A DNA stretch of 64,000 bases from Methylobacterium sp. DB0501 (GCF_011043735.1 NZ_JAAKGV010000001.1:496001-560000), one strand, 5' to 3'. Shown: positions 1-9,517, counted from the stretch's first letter. The notes: generated by a model from the letters alone, not told the origin. Made by a program: numbers and translations.

Positions 1-1
1 T

Positions 2-718
2 TCGGCCGAGCTGCCCGAAACAGGAGAGCGGTTCGAAGGGCTGTTGCCCCCGGTGGTTTCCGCGCCGGCCTTCGCGATCCGCAAGCCCGCCGTCGCGGTG
101 TTCACCCTGGACGACTATGTGGCGGCCGGGATCATGTCGGCTGGTCAGGCCGAAACCCTCCGTCAGGCCGTGGCCAACAGGCGCAACATTCTCGTAGCCG
201 GCGGCACCTCGACCGGCAAAACCACGCTCACCAACGCTCTGCTCGCCGAGGTCTCGAAGACCTCGGATCGCGTGGTCCTGATCGAAGATACGCGCGAGCT
301 GCAATGCGCTGCGCCCAATCTGGTGGCGATGCGGACGAAGGACGGCGTCGCCTCGCTCTCCGATCTGGTCCGCTCTTCGCTCCGCCTGCGGCCGGATCGC
401 ATTCCGATCGGCGAGGTCCGCGGCGCCGAAGCACTCGACCTGTTGAAGGCATGGGGCACCGGGCACCCAGGCGGCGTCGGAACGATCCATGCCGGCACCG
501 CGATCGGAGCGCTGCGGCGTCTCGAACAACTAATCCAGGAAGCAGTCGTCACCGTCCCGCGCGCGCTGATCGCCGAGACGATCGATCTGGTGGCCGTGCT
601 CTCCGGCCGCGGCGCCTCGCGTCGCCTGGCCGAACTCGCCCGCGTCGAAGGTCTCGGCCCTGAGGGCGACTACCGCATCACCCCCGCAAGCCAGCCCTCC
701 GCAGGAGACCCGTCATGA
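2..718 (+). CDS. trbB: TrbB, conjugal transfer ATPase (5' end missing)
   Basis: Hexameric secretion ATPase that powers pilus assembly and transfer in the Trb type IV secretion system, acting at the inner face of the inner membrane. The reading frame is open from base 2, so the N-terminus lies outside the window; 238 residues are visible. The P-loop GGTSTGKTT is at about residues 67-75 of the visible part, followed by the acidic IGEVRGAEA segment and the His-box GTGHPGGVGTIHAG, both typical of the VirB11/TrbB family. The family is usually about 320 residues, so roughly 80 are missing. The TGA stop overlaps the trbC start as ATGA, which marks the start of a coupled operon. Confidence 0.95.
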   Translation, partial: SAELPETGERFEGLLPPVVSAPAFAIRKPAVAVFTLDDYVAAGIMSAGQAETLRQAVANRRNILVAGGTSTGKTTLTNALLAEVSKTSDRVVLIEDTRELQCAAPNLVAMRTKDGVASLSDLVRSSLRLRPDRIPIGEVRGAEALDLLKAWGTGHPGGVGTIHAGTAIGALRRLEQLIQEAVVTVPRALIAETIDLVAVLSGRGASRRLAELARVEGLGPEGDYRITPASQPSAGDPS

Positions 719-1047
719 TCAAACCCGCTTTGCGTATCCGTCGGCACATCGCCTCAGCGGTGTGCATGGTTTTTCTTTCGCTCGCTTTGGCACCCGCCGC
801 CCACGCTTCGGGCTCGTCCATGCCCTGGGAGGCGCCGCTTCAAAAAATCCTCGAATCGATCGAGGGGCCGGTCGCGAAAATCATCGCCGTTATGATCATC
901 ATTATCACTGGTCTGACGCTCGCGTTCGGCGACACGTCGGGCGGCGCCCGCAAGCTGATCCAGATCGTGTTCGGCCTGTCGATCGCGTTCGCGGCGTCGA
1001 GCTTCTTCCTGTCGTTCTTCTCGTTTGGCGGCGGGGCGCTCGTCTGA
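715..1047 (+). CDS. trbC: TrbC, conjugative pilin precursor
   Basis: Major pilin subunit of the Trb conjugation apparatus (TrbC/VirB2 family). The 110 residues show the expected plan: a long N-terminal signal sequence of about 35 residues ending near AAHASGS, then two hydrophobic stretches at about residues 55-72 and 84-104 separated by a short loop with GGARK. Length and position directly after trbB fit the family. The start ATG overlaps the trbB stop by four bases, and the stop overlaps the trbD start (TGATG). In RP4 this pilin is cyclised by TraF; no such protease is visible here. Confidence 0.92.
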   Translation: MIKPALRIRRHIASAVCMVFLSLALAPAAHASGSSMPWEAPLQKILESIEGPVAKIIAVMIIIITGLTLAFGDTSGGARKLIQIVFGLSIAFAASSFFLSFFSFGGGALV

Positions 1048-1328
1048 TGGCTGACGGCGCGGATCATGGCGGCGAGCTGCCGGGCTTCTCCGTTCCCGTA
1101 CACCGGGCGCTGACCGAGCACATCCTGCTCGGCGGCGCGCCGCGTTCGCTCGCCATCCTCAACGGCACGCTGGCGGCCGCGCTCGGCCTCGGCCTTCGCC
1201 TATGGCTAGTCGGCCTCGGGCTTTGGGCTGTGGGGCATTTCGCGGCGGTTTGGGCGGCCAAACGCGATCCGCAGTTCGTAGACGTCGTGCGCAAGCATCT
1301 GCGCGTCCCCGGTCACCTGTCGGTCTGA
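1047..1328 (+). CDS. trbD: TrbD, VirB3-like inner-membrane protein
   Basis: Small inner-membrane component of the mating-pair-formation complex (VirB3/TrbD family), thought to assist pilus assembly with TrbE. I place the start at the ATG that shares a base with the trbC stop (TGATG), giving 93 residues. A longer in-frame extension upstream would lie over trbC and is not credible. One or two hydrophobic segments lie at about residues 35-72, and the C-terminal DPQFVDVVRKHLRVP is the tail commonly seen in this family. The gene sits 12 bp before trbE. Confidence 0.9.
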   Translation: MADGADHGGELPGFSVPVHRALTEHILLGGAPRSLAILNGTLAAALGLGLRLWLVGLGLWAVGHFAAVWAAKRDPQFVDVVRKHLRVPGHLSV

Positions 1329-1340
1329 GGGAACGACGCG

Positions 1341-3797
1341 ATGATGAACCTTGCCGAATATCGCAATCGCAATACGCGGCTTGCCGATTTCCTGCCTTGG
1401 GTCGCCCTGGTCGGAGAAGGCGTCGTCCTCAACAAGGATGGTAGCCTGCAGCGTACTGCGCGCTTCCGCGGTCCTGACCTCGACAGCGCCGTGCCGGCCG
1501 AGCTGGTCGCAGTCGCGGGCCGGCTCAACAACGCTTTCCGACGTCTCGGCTCCGGCTGGGCCATCTTCGTCGAAGCGCAACGCCACGACGCCGCGACCTA
1601 TCCCTCCAGCCTGTTCGCCGACAGCGCCTCTGCGCTGGTCGACGCCGAACGCAAGGCCGACTTCGAAGAAGCAGGCGCGCACTTCGAGTCCAGCTATTTC
1701 CTCACCTTCCTCTATCTGCCGCCGGCCGAAGACGCGGCGCGTGCCGAAGCATGGCTATACGAGGGTCGCGACCACGGCGGCGTCAACGCGCGCGAAGTGC
1801 TGCGCGGTTTCGTCGATCGTACCGATCGTATCTTGAATCTGATCGACGCCTTCATGCCGGAATGCGCGTGGCTCGATGACGCCGAAACACTCACCTATCT
1901 ACATTCGACCATCTCGACGAAGCGTCATCGTGTCCGCGTCCCTGAGACGCCGATGTATCTCGACGCTCTTCTGGCCGATCAACCGCTGACCGGCGGACTC
2001 GAACCCCGCCTCGGGCAAACGCACCTGCGCATCCTCACCATCGTCGGTTTCCCGACCGCAACGACGCCCGGCATTCTCGACGAGTTGAACCGGTTGGCCT
2101 TTCCCTATCGCTGGTCGACGCGGGCCATCCTTCTCGACAAGACCGATGCGACCAAGCTGCTGACCAAGATCCGTCGGCAATGGTTCGCCAAGCGCAAGTC
2201 CATCGCCGCCATTCTCAAGGAGGTGATGACCAACGAAGCCTCGGCGCTCGTCGACACAGATGCGGCCAACAAGGCGGCCGACGCCGACATGGCGCTGCAG
2301 GAACTCGGCGCCGACTATGCCGGCCAAGCCTATGTCACCGCCACCATCACCGTATGGGACGACGATCCGCGCATCGCCGCCGAGAAGCTGCGGCTGGTCG
2401 AGAAAGTCGTTCAGGGGCGCGATTTCACCGCGATGGCGGAGACCATCAATGCCGTAGACGCCTGGCTCGGCTCCTTGCCCGGCCATGTCTACGCCAATGT
2501 CCGCCAGCCCCCCATCAGCACACTCAATCTCGCCCACATGATCCCGCTGTCAGCGGTGTGGGCGGGACCGGAACGGGACGAGCACTTCGATGCACCCCCG
2601 CTGCTTTACGGCAGAACCGAAGGCTCGACCCCGTTCCGGCTTTCCATCCATGTCGGCGATGTCGGCCATACGCTGATCGTCGGTCCGACCGGCGCCGGCA
2701 AATCCGTACTGCTCGCGCTCATGGCGCTGCAATTCCGGCGCTATCCGCAGTCCCAGGTTTTCGCCTTCGACTTCGGCGGGTCGATCCGGGCCGCGGCGCT
2801 CGCGATGCGCGGCGACTGGCACGATCTCGGCGGCGGCCTCACCGAAGGCGCCGAAGACAGCGTGTCGCTTCAGCCGCTTGCCCGGATCGACGACGTCGCG
2901 GAGCGCGCATGGGCCTCGGACTGGCTGATCGCAATCCTAGCGCGCGAAAGCGTGTCCGTCACGCCCGAGGTCAAGGAACACCTGTGGTCGGCGCTGTCCT
3001 CGTTGGCGTCGGCGCCGGTCTCCGAGCGCACGTTGACCGGCCTGTCCGTCCTGCTCCAGTCCAACGACCTGAAGCAGGCGTTGCGACCCTACTGCGTCGG
3101 CGGACCCTATGGCCGCCTCCTCGACGCAGAGGCCGAGCATCTCGGCGAGGCCAACGTCCAGGCGTTCGAGACTGAAGGACTGATCGGAACCGGCGCCGCC
3201 GCCGCCGTGCTCGCCTATCTCTTTCACCGCATCGAGGACCGCCTCGACGGACGGCCGACGCTCCTGATCGTCGATGAAGGCTGGCTTGCGCTCGACGATG
3301 AGGGATTCGCCGGCCAGCTCCGCGAATGGCTGAAGACGCTGCGCAAGAAGAACGCCAGCGTCATCTTCGCCACCCAGTCGCTCTCCGACATCGACGGCTC
3401 GGCGATTGCACCGGCGATCATCGAGAGCTGCCAGACACGCATCCTTCTGCCTAACGAGCGCGCGATCGAGCCGCAGATTACCGCCATCTATCGCCGCTTC
3501 GGTCTCAATGACCGGCAGATCGAGATCCTCGCCCGCGCGATGCCAAAGCGCGACTATTACTGCCAGTCGCGGCGCGGCAACCGCCTGTTCGAGCTCGGAC
3601 TATCCGATGTCGCGCTGGCGCTGTGCGCAGCCTCATCCAAGCAGCACCAAGCGCTGATCGCCGAGGTTCACGCGCGAAGCGGCACCGACGGCTTCCTCTC
3701 CGAATGGCTGATCTCGAGCCGGCTCGCCTGGGCTGCCGATCTCATTCCCAACCTCACCAACGTCATCCCCCAAGCCCATCAGGAGGTATTCTCATGA
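1341..3797 (+). CDS. trbE: TrbE, VirB4-like conjugation ATPase
   Basis: Large AAA+ ATPase of the Trb secretion channel (VirB4 family), an inner-membrane-associated energiser of pilus biogenesis and DNA transfer. The 818 residues match the usual family length. The P-loop GPTGAGKS is at residues 448-455, and the Walker B segment LLIVDEGW at about 641-648 is followed by the conserved FATQSLSDI region. The N-terminus (NLAEYRNRNTRLADFLPW) is typical. ATG codons at 1341 and 1344 are adjacent and either could be used. The stop overlaps the trbJ start as ATGA. Confidence 0.96.
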   Translation: MMNLAEYRNRNTRLADFLPWVALVGEGVVLNKDGSLQRTARFRGPDLDSAVPAELVAVAGRLNNAFRRLGSGWAIFVEAQRHDAATYPSSLFADSASALVDAERKADFEEAGAHFESSYFLTFLYLPPAEDAARAEAWLYEGRDHGGVNAREVLRGFVDRTDRILNLIDAFMPECAWLDDAETLTYLHSTISTKRHRVRVPETPMYLDALLADQPLTGGLEPRLGQTHLRILTIVGFPTATTPGILDELNRLAFPYRWSTRAILLDKTDATKLLTKIRRQWFAKRKSIAAILKEVMTNEASALVDTDAANKAADADMALQELGADYAGQAYVTATITVWDDDPRIAAEKLRLVEKVVQGRDFTAMAETINAVDAWLGSLPGHVYANVRQPPISTLNLAHMIPLSAVWAGPERDEHFDAPPLLYGRTEGSTPFRLSIHVGDVGHTLIVGPTGAGKSVLLALMALQFRRYPQSQVFAFDFGGSIRAAALAMRGDWHDLGGGLTEGAEDSVSLQPLARIDDVAERAWASDWLIAILARESVSVTPEVKEHLWSALSSLASAPVSERTLTGLSVLLQSNDLKQALRPYCVGGPYGRLLDAEAEHLGEANVQAFETEGLIGTGAAAAVLAYLFHRIEDRLDGRPTLLIVDEGWLALDDEGFAGQLREWLKTLRKKNASVIFATQSLSDIDGSAIAPAIIESCQTRILLPNERAIEPQITAIYRRFGLNDRQIEILARAMPKRDYYCQSRRGNRLFELGLSDVALALCAASSKQHQALIAEVHARSGTDGFLSEWLISSRLAWAADLIPNLTNVIPQAHQEVFS

Positions 3798-4570
3798 CAC
3801 GCTCATTCCGTTCGCGCTCTCGCGCACTGCGTTTCGCCACGATCATCGCTGCGACACCAGTCGCTATCTCGCTCTTTATCAGCACGCCAGCGGCGGCCCA
3901 ATTCGGCGGCATCGTCTACGATCCGACGAACTACGCGCAGAATGTGCTGACGGCTGCGCGGACGCTCCAGCAGGTCAACCAGCAGATCACGCAGCTTCAG
4001 AACGAAGCGACAATGCTGATCAATCAGGCCCGCAACCTTGCGAGCCTGCCATACTCGTCGCTTCAGCAGCTTCAGCAATCGGTACAGCGCACGCAGCAGC
4101 TCCTGCAACAGGCGCAGGGCATCGCCCTCAACGTCCAGCAAATCGATCGCGCGTTCCAGACCACCTACGGAAATGCATCGATGTCGGCTTCCGATCAAGC
4201 GCTTGTCGCGCAGGCGCGTGAACGCTGGCAGAACACCGTCGGCGGGTTGCAGGACGCCATGCGCGTCCAGGCCGGCGTTGTCGGCAACATCGACACCAAC
4301 CGTAGCGAGATGTCCGCGCTTGTCGGGCAGAGCCAGGGCGCGACCGGTGCGCTGCAGGCGACCCAGGCCGGCAACCAGCTTCTCGCCCTGCAGGCGCAGC
4401 AGCTTGCCGACCTCACCGCGGTCGTGGCCGCCAACGGCCGTGCGCAGAGTCTGTCCGAGGCCGAGCGTGCGGCCGCGGCCGAGCAGGGTCGTGAGCAACG
4501 CCGTCGCTTCCTGACGCCTGGCAACGGCTACCAGCCGGGCAACGCCCGCATGTTCCCGAACGGCAACTGA
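3794..4570 (+). CDS. trbJ: TrbJ, VirB5-like conjugation protein
   Basis: Periplasmic or pilus-associated component (VirB5/TrbJ family) needed for conjugative pilus formation. I chose the ATG that overlaps the trbE stop and follows a strong AGGAGG ribosome site at 3781-3786. The protein has 258 residues with a signal peptide cleaved after ...TPAAA. The mature part begins QFGGIVYDPTNYAQN, a family hallmark, and continues as a long glutamine-rich amphipathic helix region (residues about 55-120) suited to coiled-coil packing. An upstream in-frame extension is only antisense and overlap sequence. Confidence 0.93.
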   Translation: MTRSFRSRSRALRFATIIAATPVAISLFISTPAAAQFGGIVYDPTNYAQNVLTAARTLQQVNQQITQLQNEATMLINQARNLASLPYSSLQQLQQSVQRTQQLLQQAQGIALNVQQIDRAFQTTYGNASMSASDQALVAQARERWQNTVGGLQDAMRVQAGVVGNIDTNRSEMSALVGQSQGATGALQATQAGNQLLALQAQQLADLTAVVAANGRAQSLSEAERAAAAEQGREQRRRFLTPGNGYQPGNARMFPNGN

Positions 4571-4580
4571 GACCGCGGCC

Positions 4581-4970
4581 ATGGACGGCAAGATGCTCGC
4601 TAGGATCGGCGCGGCGGTGTTCGTCGCCGTCGCGATCACCGCGACCGCGATCGAGATGACGCGGAAAGAGGAGGCGCCAGCGTCTTGGTCGTCAGGCCGC
4701 GCCGTTCAAGCGCGGGTCGATCCGCTGCGCGACGCCCTGATCCGCTGCCAGGCGCTCGGCGAAGACGGACCGCGCGATCCGGCGTGTCGCCGCGCATGGG
4801 CCGAGAACCGAAACCGCTTCCTCGCGCCCGGTGCCCGCCCGGCCGAGCGTTTGCCGGACATGCCGTCCGCGCCGCGAGAGAGCCTCACCCCTCAGCCTGA
4901 TGAGCGCAACCCTCCGATGCCGCCGGCCGCCGCGCCAAGCCTCACCCCACAGCTCGACGAGGCTCGGTAA
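4581..4970 (+). CDS. trbK: TrbK-like putative entry exclusion protein
   Basis: Small protein in the slot of trbK, between trbJ and trbL. In related alphaproteobacterial systems this position holds a putative entry exclusion protein (TrbK-alt) thought to block redundant transfer between donor cells. The 129 residues start with a hydrophobic N-terminal segment (about residues 7-23) that could be an anchor or signal, followed by a charged, cysteine-containing segment (IRCQALGED...PACRRAWAENR) and a proline-rich tail. It resembles the alternative TrbK type and lacks an obvious lipobox. Function is inferred mainly from position and that motif. Confidence 0.75.
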   Translation: MDGKMLARIGAAVFVAVAITATAIEMTRKEEAPASWSSGRAVQARVDPLRDALIRCQALGEDGPRDPACRRAWAENRNRFLAPGARPAERLPDMPSAPRESLTPQPDERNPPMPPAAAPSLTPQLDEAR

Positions 4971-4974
4971 CGTC

Positions 4975-6330
4975 ATGGGCAACACCGGCGTTATCGACCA
5001 TTTCCTCGAGGTCTTCACCCGCTACATCGACAGCGGTTTCGGACTGCTCAGCGGCGAGGTCGCTTTCATTGCGACCACGTTGATCGTGATCGACGTGACG
5101 CTGGCCGCGCTGTTCTGGAGCTGGGGCGCCGACGACGACATTTTGGCCAGGCTGGTCAAAAAGACGCTGTTCGTCGGTGTCTTCGCCTACATCATCGGCA
5201 ACTGGAACAACCTCGCCCGCATCATCTTCGAAAGCTTCGCGGGCCTCGGCCTCAAAGCCAGTGGAACAGGCTTCACCACGGCCGATCTCTTGCGTCCGGG
5301 CAAGGTCGCACAGACGGGTCTGGACGCCGGCCGGCCGCTGCTCGATTCCATTTCCAGCTTGATGGGCTACTGGTCGTTCTTCGAGAACTTCATCCAGATC
5401 GCCTGCATGTTCCTGGCCTGGGCGCTGGTGCTTCTCGCCTTCTTCATCCTCGCCATCCAGCTCTTCGTCACGCTCATCGAGTTCAAGCTGACAACGCTCG
5501 CCGGCTTCGTGCTGATCCCGTTCGGCCTGTTCGGCAAATCGGCCTTCATGGCCGAGCGAGTGCTTGGCAACGTGATCTCGTCCGGGATCAAGGTCTTGGT
5601 GCTGGCCGTCATCATCGGCATCGGCTCGACGCTCTTCTCCGAATTCACGTCCGGTTTCGGCGGCCAGAACCCCTCGATTGATGAAGCGATGGCGATCGTG
5701 CTGGCCGCTCTGTCGCTACTCGGTCTTGGCATCTTCGGTCCCGGCATCGCCAGCGGGATCGTCTCAGGCGGTCCTCAACTCAGCGCCGGCGCCGCCGTCG
5801 GGACGGGCCTTGCCGCCGGTGGCATGGTCGCTCTTGGCGCCGGCGCCGTCGGCGCGGCCGCATCCGGCGGTGCCGCACTGGCTGGTGGCGCCGCCGCCGC
5901 CGCTCGGGGCGGCGCCGCGCTCGCGGGTGGCGCATCGACCGCATACAGCCTTGGCGCAGCCGGACAGTCCGGTGCAGCCGGCGTCGCTTCCGGGCTCGGC
6001 GGGGTCGCCCGCGCCGGCGGCAGCGCCGCCGTGTCGCCGCTGCGCCGTGCCGCGTCGCGCGCTGCCGAAAGCATGCGTTCCAGCTTCAGCGCTGGCGGCA
6101 AGGCGGCATTCGAAGCCACAGGCGGAACTTCCACCATGGGCTCGATCGGCGGTGATGCCGCCGGCGACGGAGCAGCGCCCGCGCGCGCTGGCGGCGCTCC
6201 GGCCTGGGCGCAACGCATGCGGCGCTCCCAACACATGACCCACGCCGCGCAGGCCACAGCCCATGCCGTTCGCTCAGGCGACGCACATGGCGGTGGCTCG
6301 TCCGTCAACCTGTCCGAAGGCGATCGCTGA
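4975..6330 (+). CDS. trbL: TrbL, polytopic VirB6-like channel protein
   Basis: Inner-membrane channel component of the Trb system (VirB6/TrbL family). I start at the ATG at 4975, five bases after the trbK stop, giving 451 residues and the family N-terminus MGNTGVIDHFLEVFTRYIDSGF; an upstream extension overlaps trbK and is rejected. Several membrane segments fill residues about 30-280, followed by a long alanine/glycine-rich low-complexity C-terminal region, which is usual for TrbL. The stop shares a base with the trbF start (TGATG). Confidence 0.94.
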   Translation: MGNTGVIDHFLEVFTRYIDSGFGLLSGEVAFIATTLIVIDVTLAALFWSWGADDDILARLVKKTLFVGVFAYIIGNWNNLARIIFESFAGLGLKASGTGFTTADLLRPGKVAQTGLDAGRPLLDSISSLMGYWSFFENFIQIACMFLAWALVLLAFFILAIQLFVTLIEFKLTTLAGFVLIPFGLFGKSAFMAERVLGNVISSGIKVLVLAVIIGIGSTLFSEFTSGFGGQNPSIDEAMAIVLAALSLLGLGIFGPGIASGIVSGGPQLSAGAAVGTGLAAGGMVALGAGAVGAAASGGAALAGGAAAAARGGAALAGGASTAYSLGAAGQSGAAGVASGLGGVARAGGSAAVSPLRRAASRAAESMRSSFSAGGKAAFEATGGTSTMGSIGGDAAGDGAAPARAGGAPAWAQRMRRSQHMTHAAQATAHAVRSGDAHGGGSSVNLSEGDR

Positions 6331-7013
6331 TGTTCAAACGACCCTCTACCCATTACGGCAAGGCTCCCGAGCCGGAGACGCCTTATCAGCGCGCCGCCCA
6401 AGTTTGGGACGAGCGCATCGGCGCATCACGCATCCAGGCCAAAAATTGGCGATTGATGGCGTTTGGCTCGTTGCTCCTGTCAGCCGGATTCGCCACCGCG
6501 CTCGTCGTACAGTCAGCCCGCGGGACCATCGTGCCCTGGGTGGTCCAAGTCGACCGGCTCGGCCAGGCGCAAGCGGTTGCCCCCGCTCAGGCGGACTATC
6601 GTCCGACCGATCCGCAAATCGCCTTTCACCTCGCGCGCTTCATCGAGCAGGTCCGATCGATTCCCGCGGACGCCATCATCGTCCGCCAAAACTGGCTGCG
6701 AGCTTACGATTTCACGACCGACCGCGGCGCTGCAGCCCTGAACGACTACGCGCGGTCGAACGACCCGTTCGCAAAGGTAGGCCGTCAGCAGATCGCCGTC
6801 GATGTCTCCAGCGTCATTCGCGCGTCACCCGACAGCTTTCGCGTTGCCTGGGTCGAGCGCCGCTACGAAAACGGCCAACTCGCCGAGACCACGCGCTGGA
6901 CCGCGATCCTGACGATCGTGGTCCAGATCCCCCGCAACGCCGATCGCCTCCGGGCGAACCCGCTCGGCATCTACGTCAACGCAATAAATTGGTCACGGGA
7001 GCTTGGGCAATGA
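6330..7013 (+). CDS. trbF: TrbF, VirB8-like conjugation protein
   Basis: Bitopic inner-membrane scaffold of the transfer channel (VirB8/TrbF family). The 227 residues begin with a short cytoplasmic tail (FKRPSTHYGKAPEPETPYQRAAQVWDERIG, family-typical), a single transmembrane helix at about 43-60 and a periplasmic VirB8-like domain ending NPLGIYVNAINWSREL. It is coupled on both sides: TGATG with trbL and ATGA with trbG. Confidence 0.94.
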   Translation: MFKRPSTHYGKAPEPETPYQRAAQVWDERIGASRIQAKNWRLMAFGSLLLSAGFATALVVQSARGTIVPWVVQVDRLGQAQAVAPAQADYRPTDPQIAFHLARFIEQVRSIPADAIIVRQNWLRAYDFTTDRGAAALNDYARSNDPFAKVGRQQIAVDVSSVIRASPDSFRVAWVERRYENGQLAETTRWTAILTIVVQIPRNADRLRANPLGIYVNAINWSRELGQ

Positions 7014-8059
7014 AGCCGTCTTTCCGTAAAGCCGGAAACCCGGCTTCACACAGTCTCGCATTTCCGGCTCTCCGCAGAGCCGCAATCCCGGCGATCCTGC
7101 TGGCGACGACTGCCCTCGCTGGCTGCGCCACCACCACGCCGCCGCCCGAGATTTCCTACGACAACGCGGCTCCCGCCGTGCAGACTGTCGATCCGCCTGC
7201 ACCTGTCACCGTGGTCGAGCTGCCGCGCCCGCTGCCGCTGCCCGGCCAGTTGCAGCGCGTCGAGCCATCGCGGCGTCCGGCCGAGCCCGCTGATCCGACG
7301 GCGCGAGTGAACCAGGCCAACGCCGCCGCGCGCATTCAGCCGGTGCGCGATGGCTTCATCAATTCGATGCAGGTCTATCCCTTCACCCAAGGCGCACTCT
7401 ATCAGGTCTATACCGCCGTCGGTCAGATCACCGATATCGCGTTGCAGCCGGGCGAGCAGCTCGTCGGCTCCGGCCCCGTCGCCGCCGGCGACACCGTGCG
7501 CTGGATCATCGGCGACACCGAGAGCGGCGCGGGTGCGACGCGGCAGATCCATATCCTGGTGAAGCCAACGCGCGCCGAACTGATGACCAACCTCGTCATC
7601 AACACCAACATGCGCACGTACCACATGGAGCTTCGGTCGACCGAGCGCACCTATATGGCATCGGTCTCCTGGCAGTACCCGCAGGACCAGCTCATTGCGC
7701 TGCGCCGGCAGAACGCCGAGGCCCAGGCGGCGCAGCCTGTGGCCAGCGGTGTCGATCTTGCCAACGTCAACTTCCGCTATGCGATCGAAGGTGATCGGGC
7801 ACCCTGGCGTCCCTTGCGCGCTTTCGATGATGGTCGCCAGGTCTTCATCGAGTTTCCCCGCGGCATCGGTCAGGGCGAAATGCCGCCTCTCTTCGTCGTT
7901 GGCGCGGAAGGCGACACCTCAGAGTTGGTGAACTACCGCGTGCGCGGGCACCACATGATCGTCGACCGCCTCTTCGCCGCCGCTGAACTGCGGTTTGGTT
8001 CCGGCGATCGGCAGCGGCGCGTTCGCATCACACGCACCGACGGGAGGCCGACTTCGTGA
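7010..8059 (+). CDS. trbG: TrbG, VirB9-like outer-membrane complex protein
   Basis: Periplasmic component of the outer-membrane core complex (VirB9/TrbG family). I take the ATG overlapping the trbF stop, giving 349 residues. The N-terminus carries a lipoprotein-type signal with LAGC at residues 36-39, so this TrbG is probably lipid-anchored at Cys39. A proline-rich linker follows, then the VirB9 domain with the recognisable NTNMRTYHMELRS segment. The stop overlaps the GTG start of trbI. Confidence 0.94.
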   Translation: MKPSFRKAGNPASHSLAFPALRRAAIPAILLATTALAGCATTTPPPEISYDNAAPAVQTVDPPAPVTVVELPRPLPLPGQLQRVEPSRRPAEPADPTARVNQANAAARIQPVRDGFINSMQVYPFTQGALYQVYTAVGQITDIALQPGEQLVGSGPVAAGDTVRWIIGDTESGAGATRQIHILVKPTRAELMTNLVINTNMRTYHMELRSTERTYMASVSWQYPQDQLIALRRQNAEAQAAQPVASGVDLANVNFRYAIEGDRAPWRPLRAFDDGRQVFIEFPRGIGQGEMPPLFVVGAEGDTSELVNYRVRGHHMIVDRLFAAAELRFGSGDRQRRVRITRTDGRPTS

Positions 8060-9276
8060 GCGAGAACCCTCTCCGGAATGAGGATGCGCCCAACGACGAC
8101 GCGCAGCCGTTGACCGGCGAACCGGCCAGCGCGGCGCCGATGCGGCTGCGCGCGGATCCACCCCGCGTCACCCGGCTATCGCGCAAGGTCCTGGCTGGCG
8201 TGGGCCTCGTCGCGAGCCTCGGCCTCGGTGGCGCCTTGATCTACGCGCTTCAAACCCGCGACAGCGGCCGACCCAATGAGGAACTCTACTCGACCGAGAA
8301 TCGCTCGACGGCTGACGGGCTCGCGGGCCTGCCGCGCGATTACAGCGGTGTTCCTCGGCTCGGTCCACCGCTTCCCGGCGATCTCGGCCGGCCGATGCTC
8401 AGCCCGGCGAACGGCGGACAGCCTGTTCCGGCCCCTGGCATCGCGACTCCGAATCCCGGGGTTAGTCAAGAGGAGCAGCGGCGCCTTCAGGAAATCGAAA
8501 CCGCCCGGACCAGCCGGCTGTTCTCCGGGTCGGAGTCCCGCGTCGGTGCCCCCGCAACAACGCCGGCCGTCGTGCCTCCGCCGACGCCAAATCTCGCCAG
8601 CCTCGGGCTCGCGCCGCCGCCGGCAACGCCTTCAGCCCAGGATCGTCAGAACGCCTTCCTCAATGCCGCGCCCGATCGCAGGACGGTGGCGCCCGATCGA
8701 GTCGTCGCGCCGCCGTCTCCAAACGTTCTGCAAGCCGGCGCCGTCATCTCGGCTGCGCTCATCACCGGAATTCGTTCCGATCTACCTGGACAGATCACGG
8801 CGCAGGTCACCGAGAACATCTACGACAGCCCGACCGGGCGAATCCTTCTCGTGCCGCAGGGCACGCGCGTCGTGGGCCAGTACGACAACAGCGTGCAATT
8901 CGGACAGAGCCGCGTGCTCTTGGTCTGGAACCGGCTGATTTTCCCGAACGGTCGTTCGATCGTGCTAGAACGCCAACCCGGAGCTGACTCCCAAGGATTT
9001 GCCGGCCTTCAAGATGGCGTGGACTACCACTGGTGGGATCTCGCCAAGGCCGCTGGTCTGTCCACACTCCTCAACGTCGGTGCTGAACTTGCCGTCGATG
9101 ATCAAGACCGGCTGCTGCGAGCCATCCGCAATGGTGGCCAGGACACGATCAACGATGCCGGTCAGCAGATCGTTCGCCGCCAGCTTAACGTCGCTCCGAC
9201 GCTCACGATCCGGCCGGGCTTCCCGGTCAGGGTGATCGTGACGCGGGATCTGGTACTAGAACCATATGGAGGGTGA
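8056..9276 (+). CDS. trbI: TrbI, VirB10-like core complex protein
   Basis: Energy-sensing core protein that spans inner and outer membranes in the transfer channel (VirB10/TrbI family). It starts at GTG 8056, overlapping the trbG stop (GTGA), and has 406 residues. A cytoplasmic N-terminal tail is followed by a transmembrane helix at about 46-65, a proline-rich periplasmic linker and the C-terminal VirB10 barrel domain (ALITGIRSDLPGQITAQVTENIYDSPTGR...). The C-terminal PGFPVRVIVTRDLVLEPY is typical. It is the last classical trb gene of the operon. Confidence 0.95.
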   Translation: MSENPLRNEDAPNDDAQPLTGEPASAAPMRLRADPPRVTRLSRKVLAGVGLVASLGLGGALIYALQTRDSGRPNEELYSTENRSTADGLAGLPRDYSGVPRLGPPLPGDLGRPMLSPANGGQPVPAPGIATPNPGVSQEEQRRLQEIETARTSRLFSGSESRVGAPATTPAVVPPPTPNLASLGLAPPPATPSAQDRQNAFLNAAPDRRTVAPDRVVAPPSPNVLQAGAVISAALITGIRSDLPGQITAQVTENIYDSPTGRILLVPQGTRVVGQYDNSVQFGQSRVLLVWNRLIFPNGRSIVLERQPGADSQGFAGLQDGVDYHWWDLAKAAGLSTLLNVGAELAVDDQDRLLRAIRNGGQDTINDAGQQIVRRQLNVAPTLTIRPGFPVRVIVTRDLVLEPYGG

Positions 9277-9278
9277 TC

Positions 9279-9503
9279 ATGGCGAAGCTCAAGCTTGGCG
9301 CGCTCTTGGAAGACAAGGCTGTTAAGGTGTCGCTCGAACTGCCGGCCTCGCTGCATCGCGACTTGGTGCTCTACGCCGAGGTCCTGGGGCGCGAACAGGG
9401 GCAAACCATTTCAGATCCGATCAAGCTCATAGCGCCGATGTTGCAGCGTTTCATCGCGACCGATCGCGCGTTCACAGCCGCCAGGAAGTCAGCTCCGGAC
9501 TGA
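9279..9503 (+). CDS. DUF2274 protein, trb operon tail
   Basis: Small protein of 74 residues resembling the DUF2274 family that commonly follows trbI in alphaproteobacterial ICEs. Function is unknown. The sequence MAKLKLGALLEDKAVKVSLELPASLHRDL looks like a ribbon-helix-helix-type opening, so a small DNA-binding or regulatory role is possible but unproven. An alternative GTG start at 9273 would overlap the trbI stop by four bases. I prefer ATG 9279, which keeps the conserved MAKLKLG opening and has GGAGG just upstream. Confidence 0.8.
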   Translation: MAKLKLGALLEDKAVKVSLELPASLHRDLVLYAEVLGREQGQTISDPIKLIAPMLQRFIATDRAFTAARKSAPD

Positions 9504-9517
9504 CGGGGACGACCCCA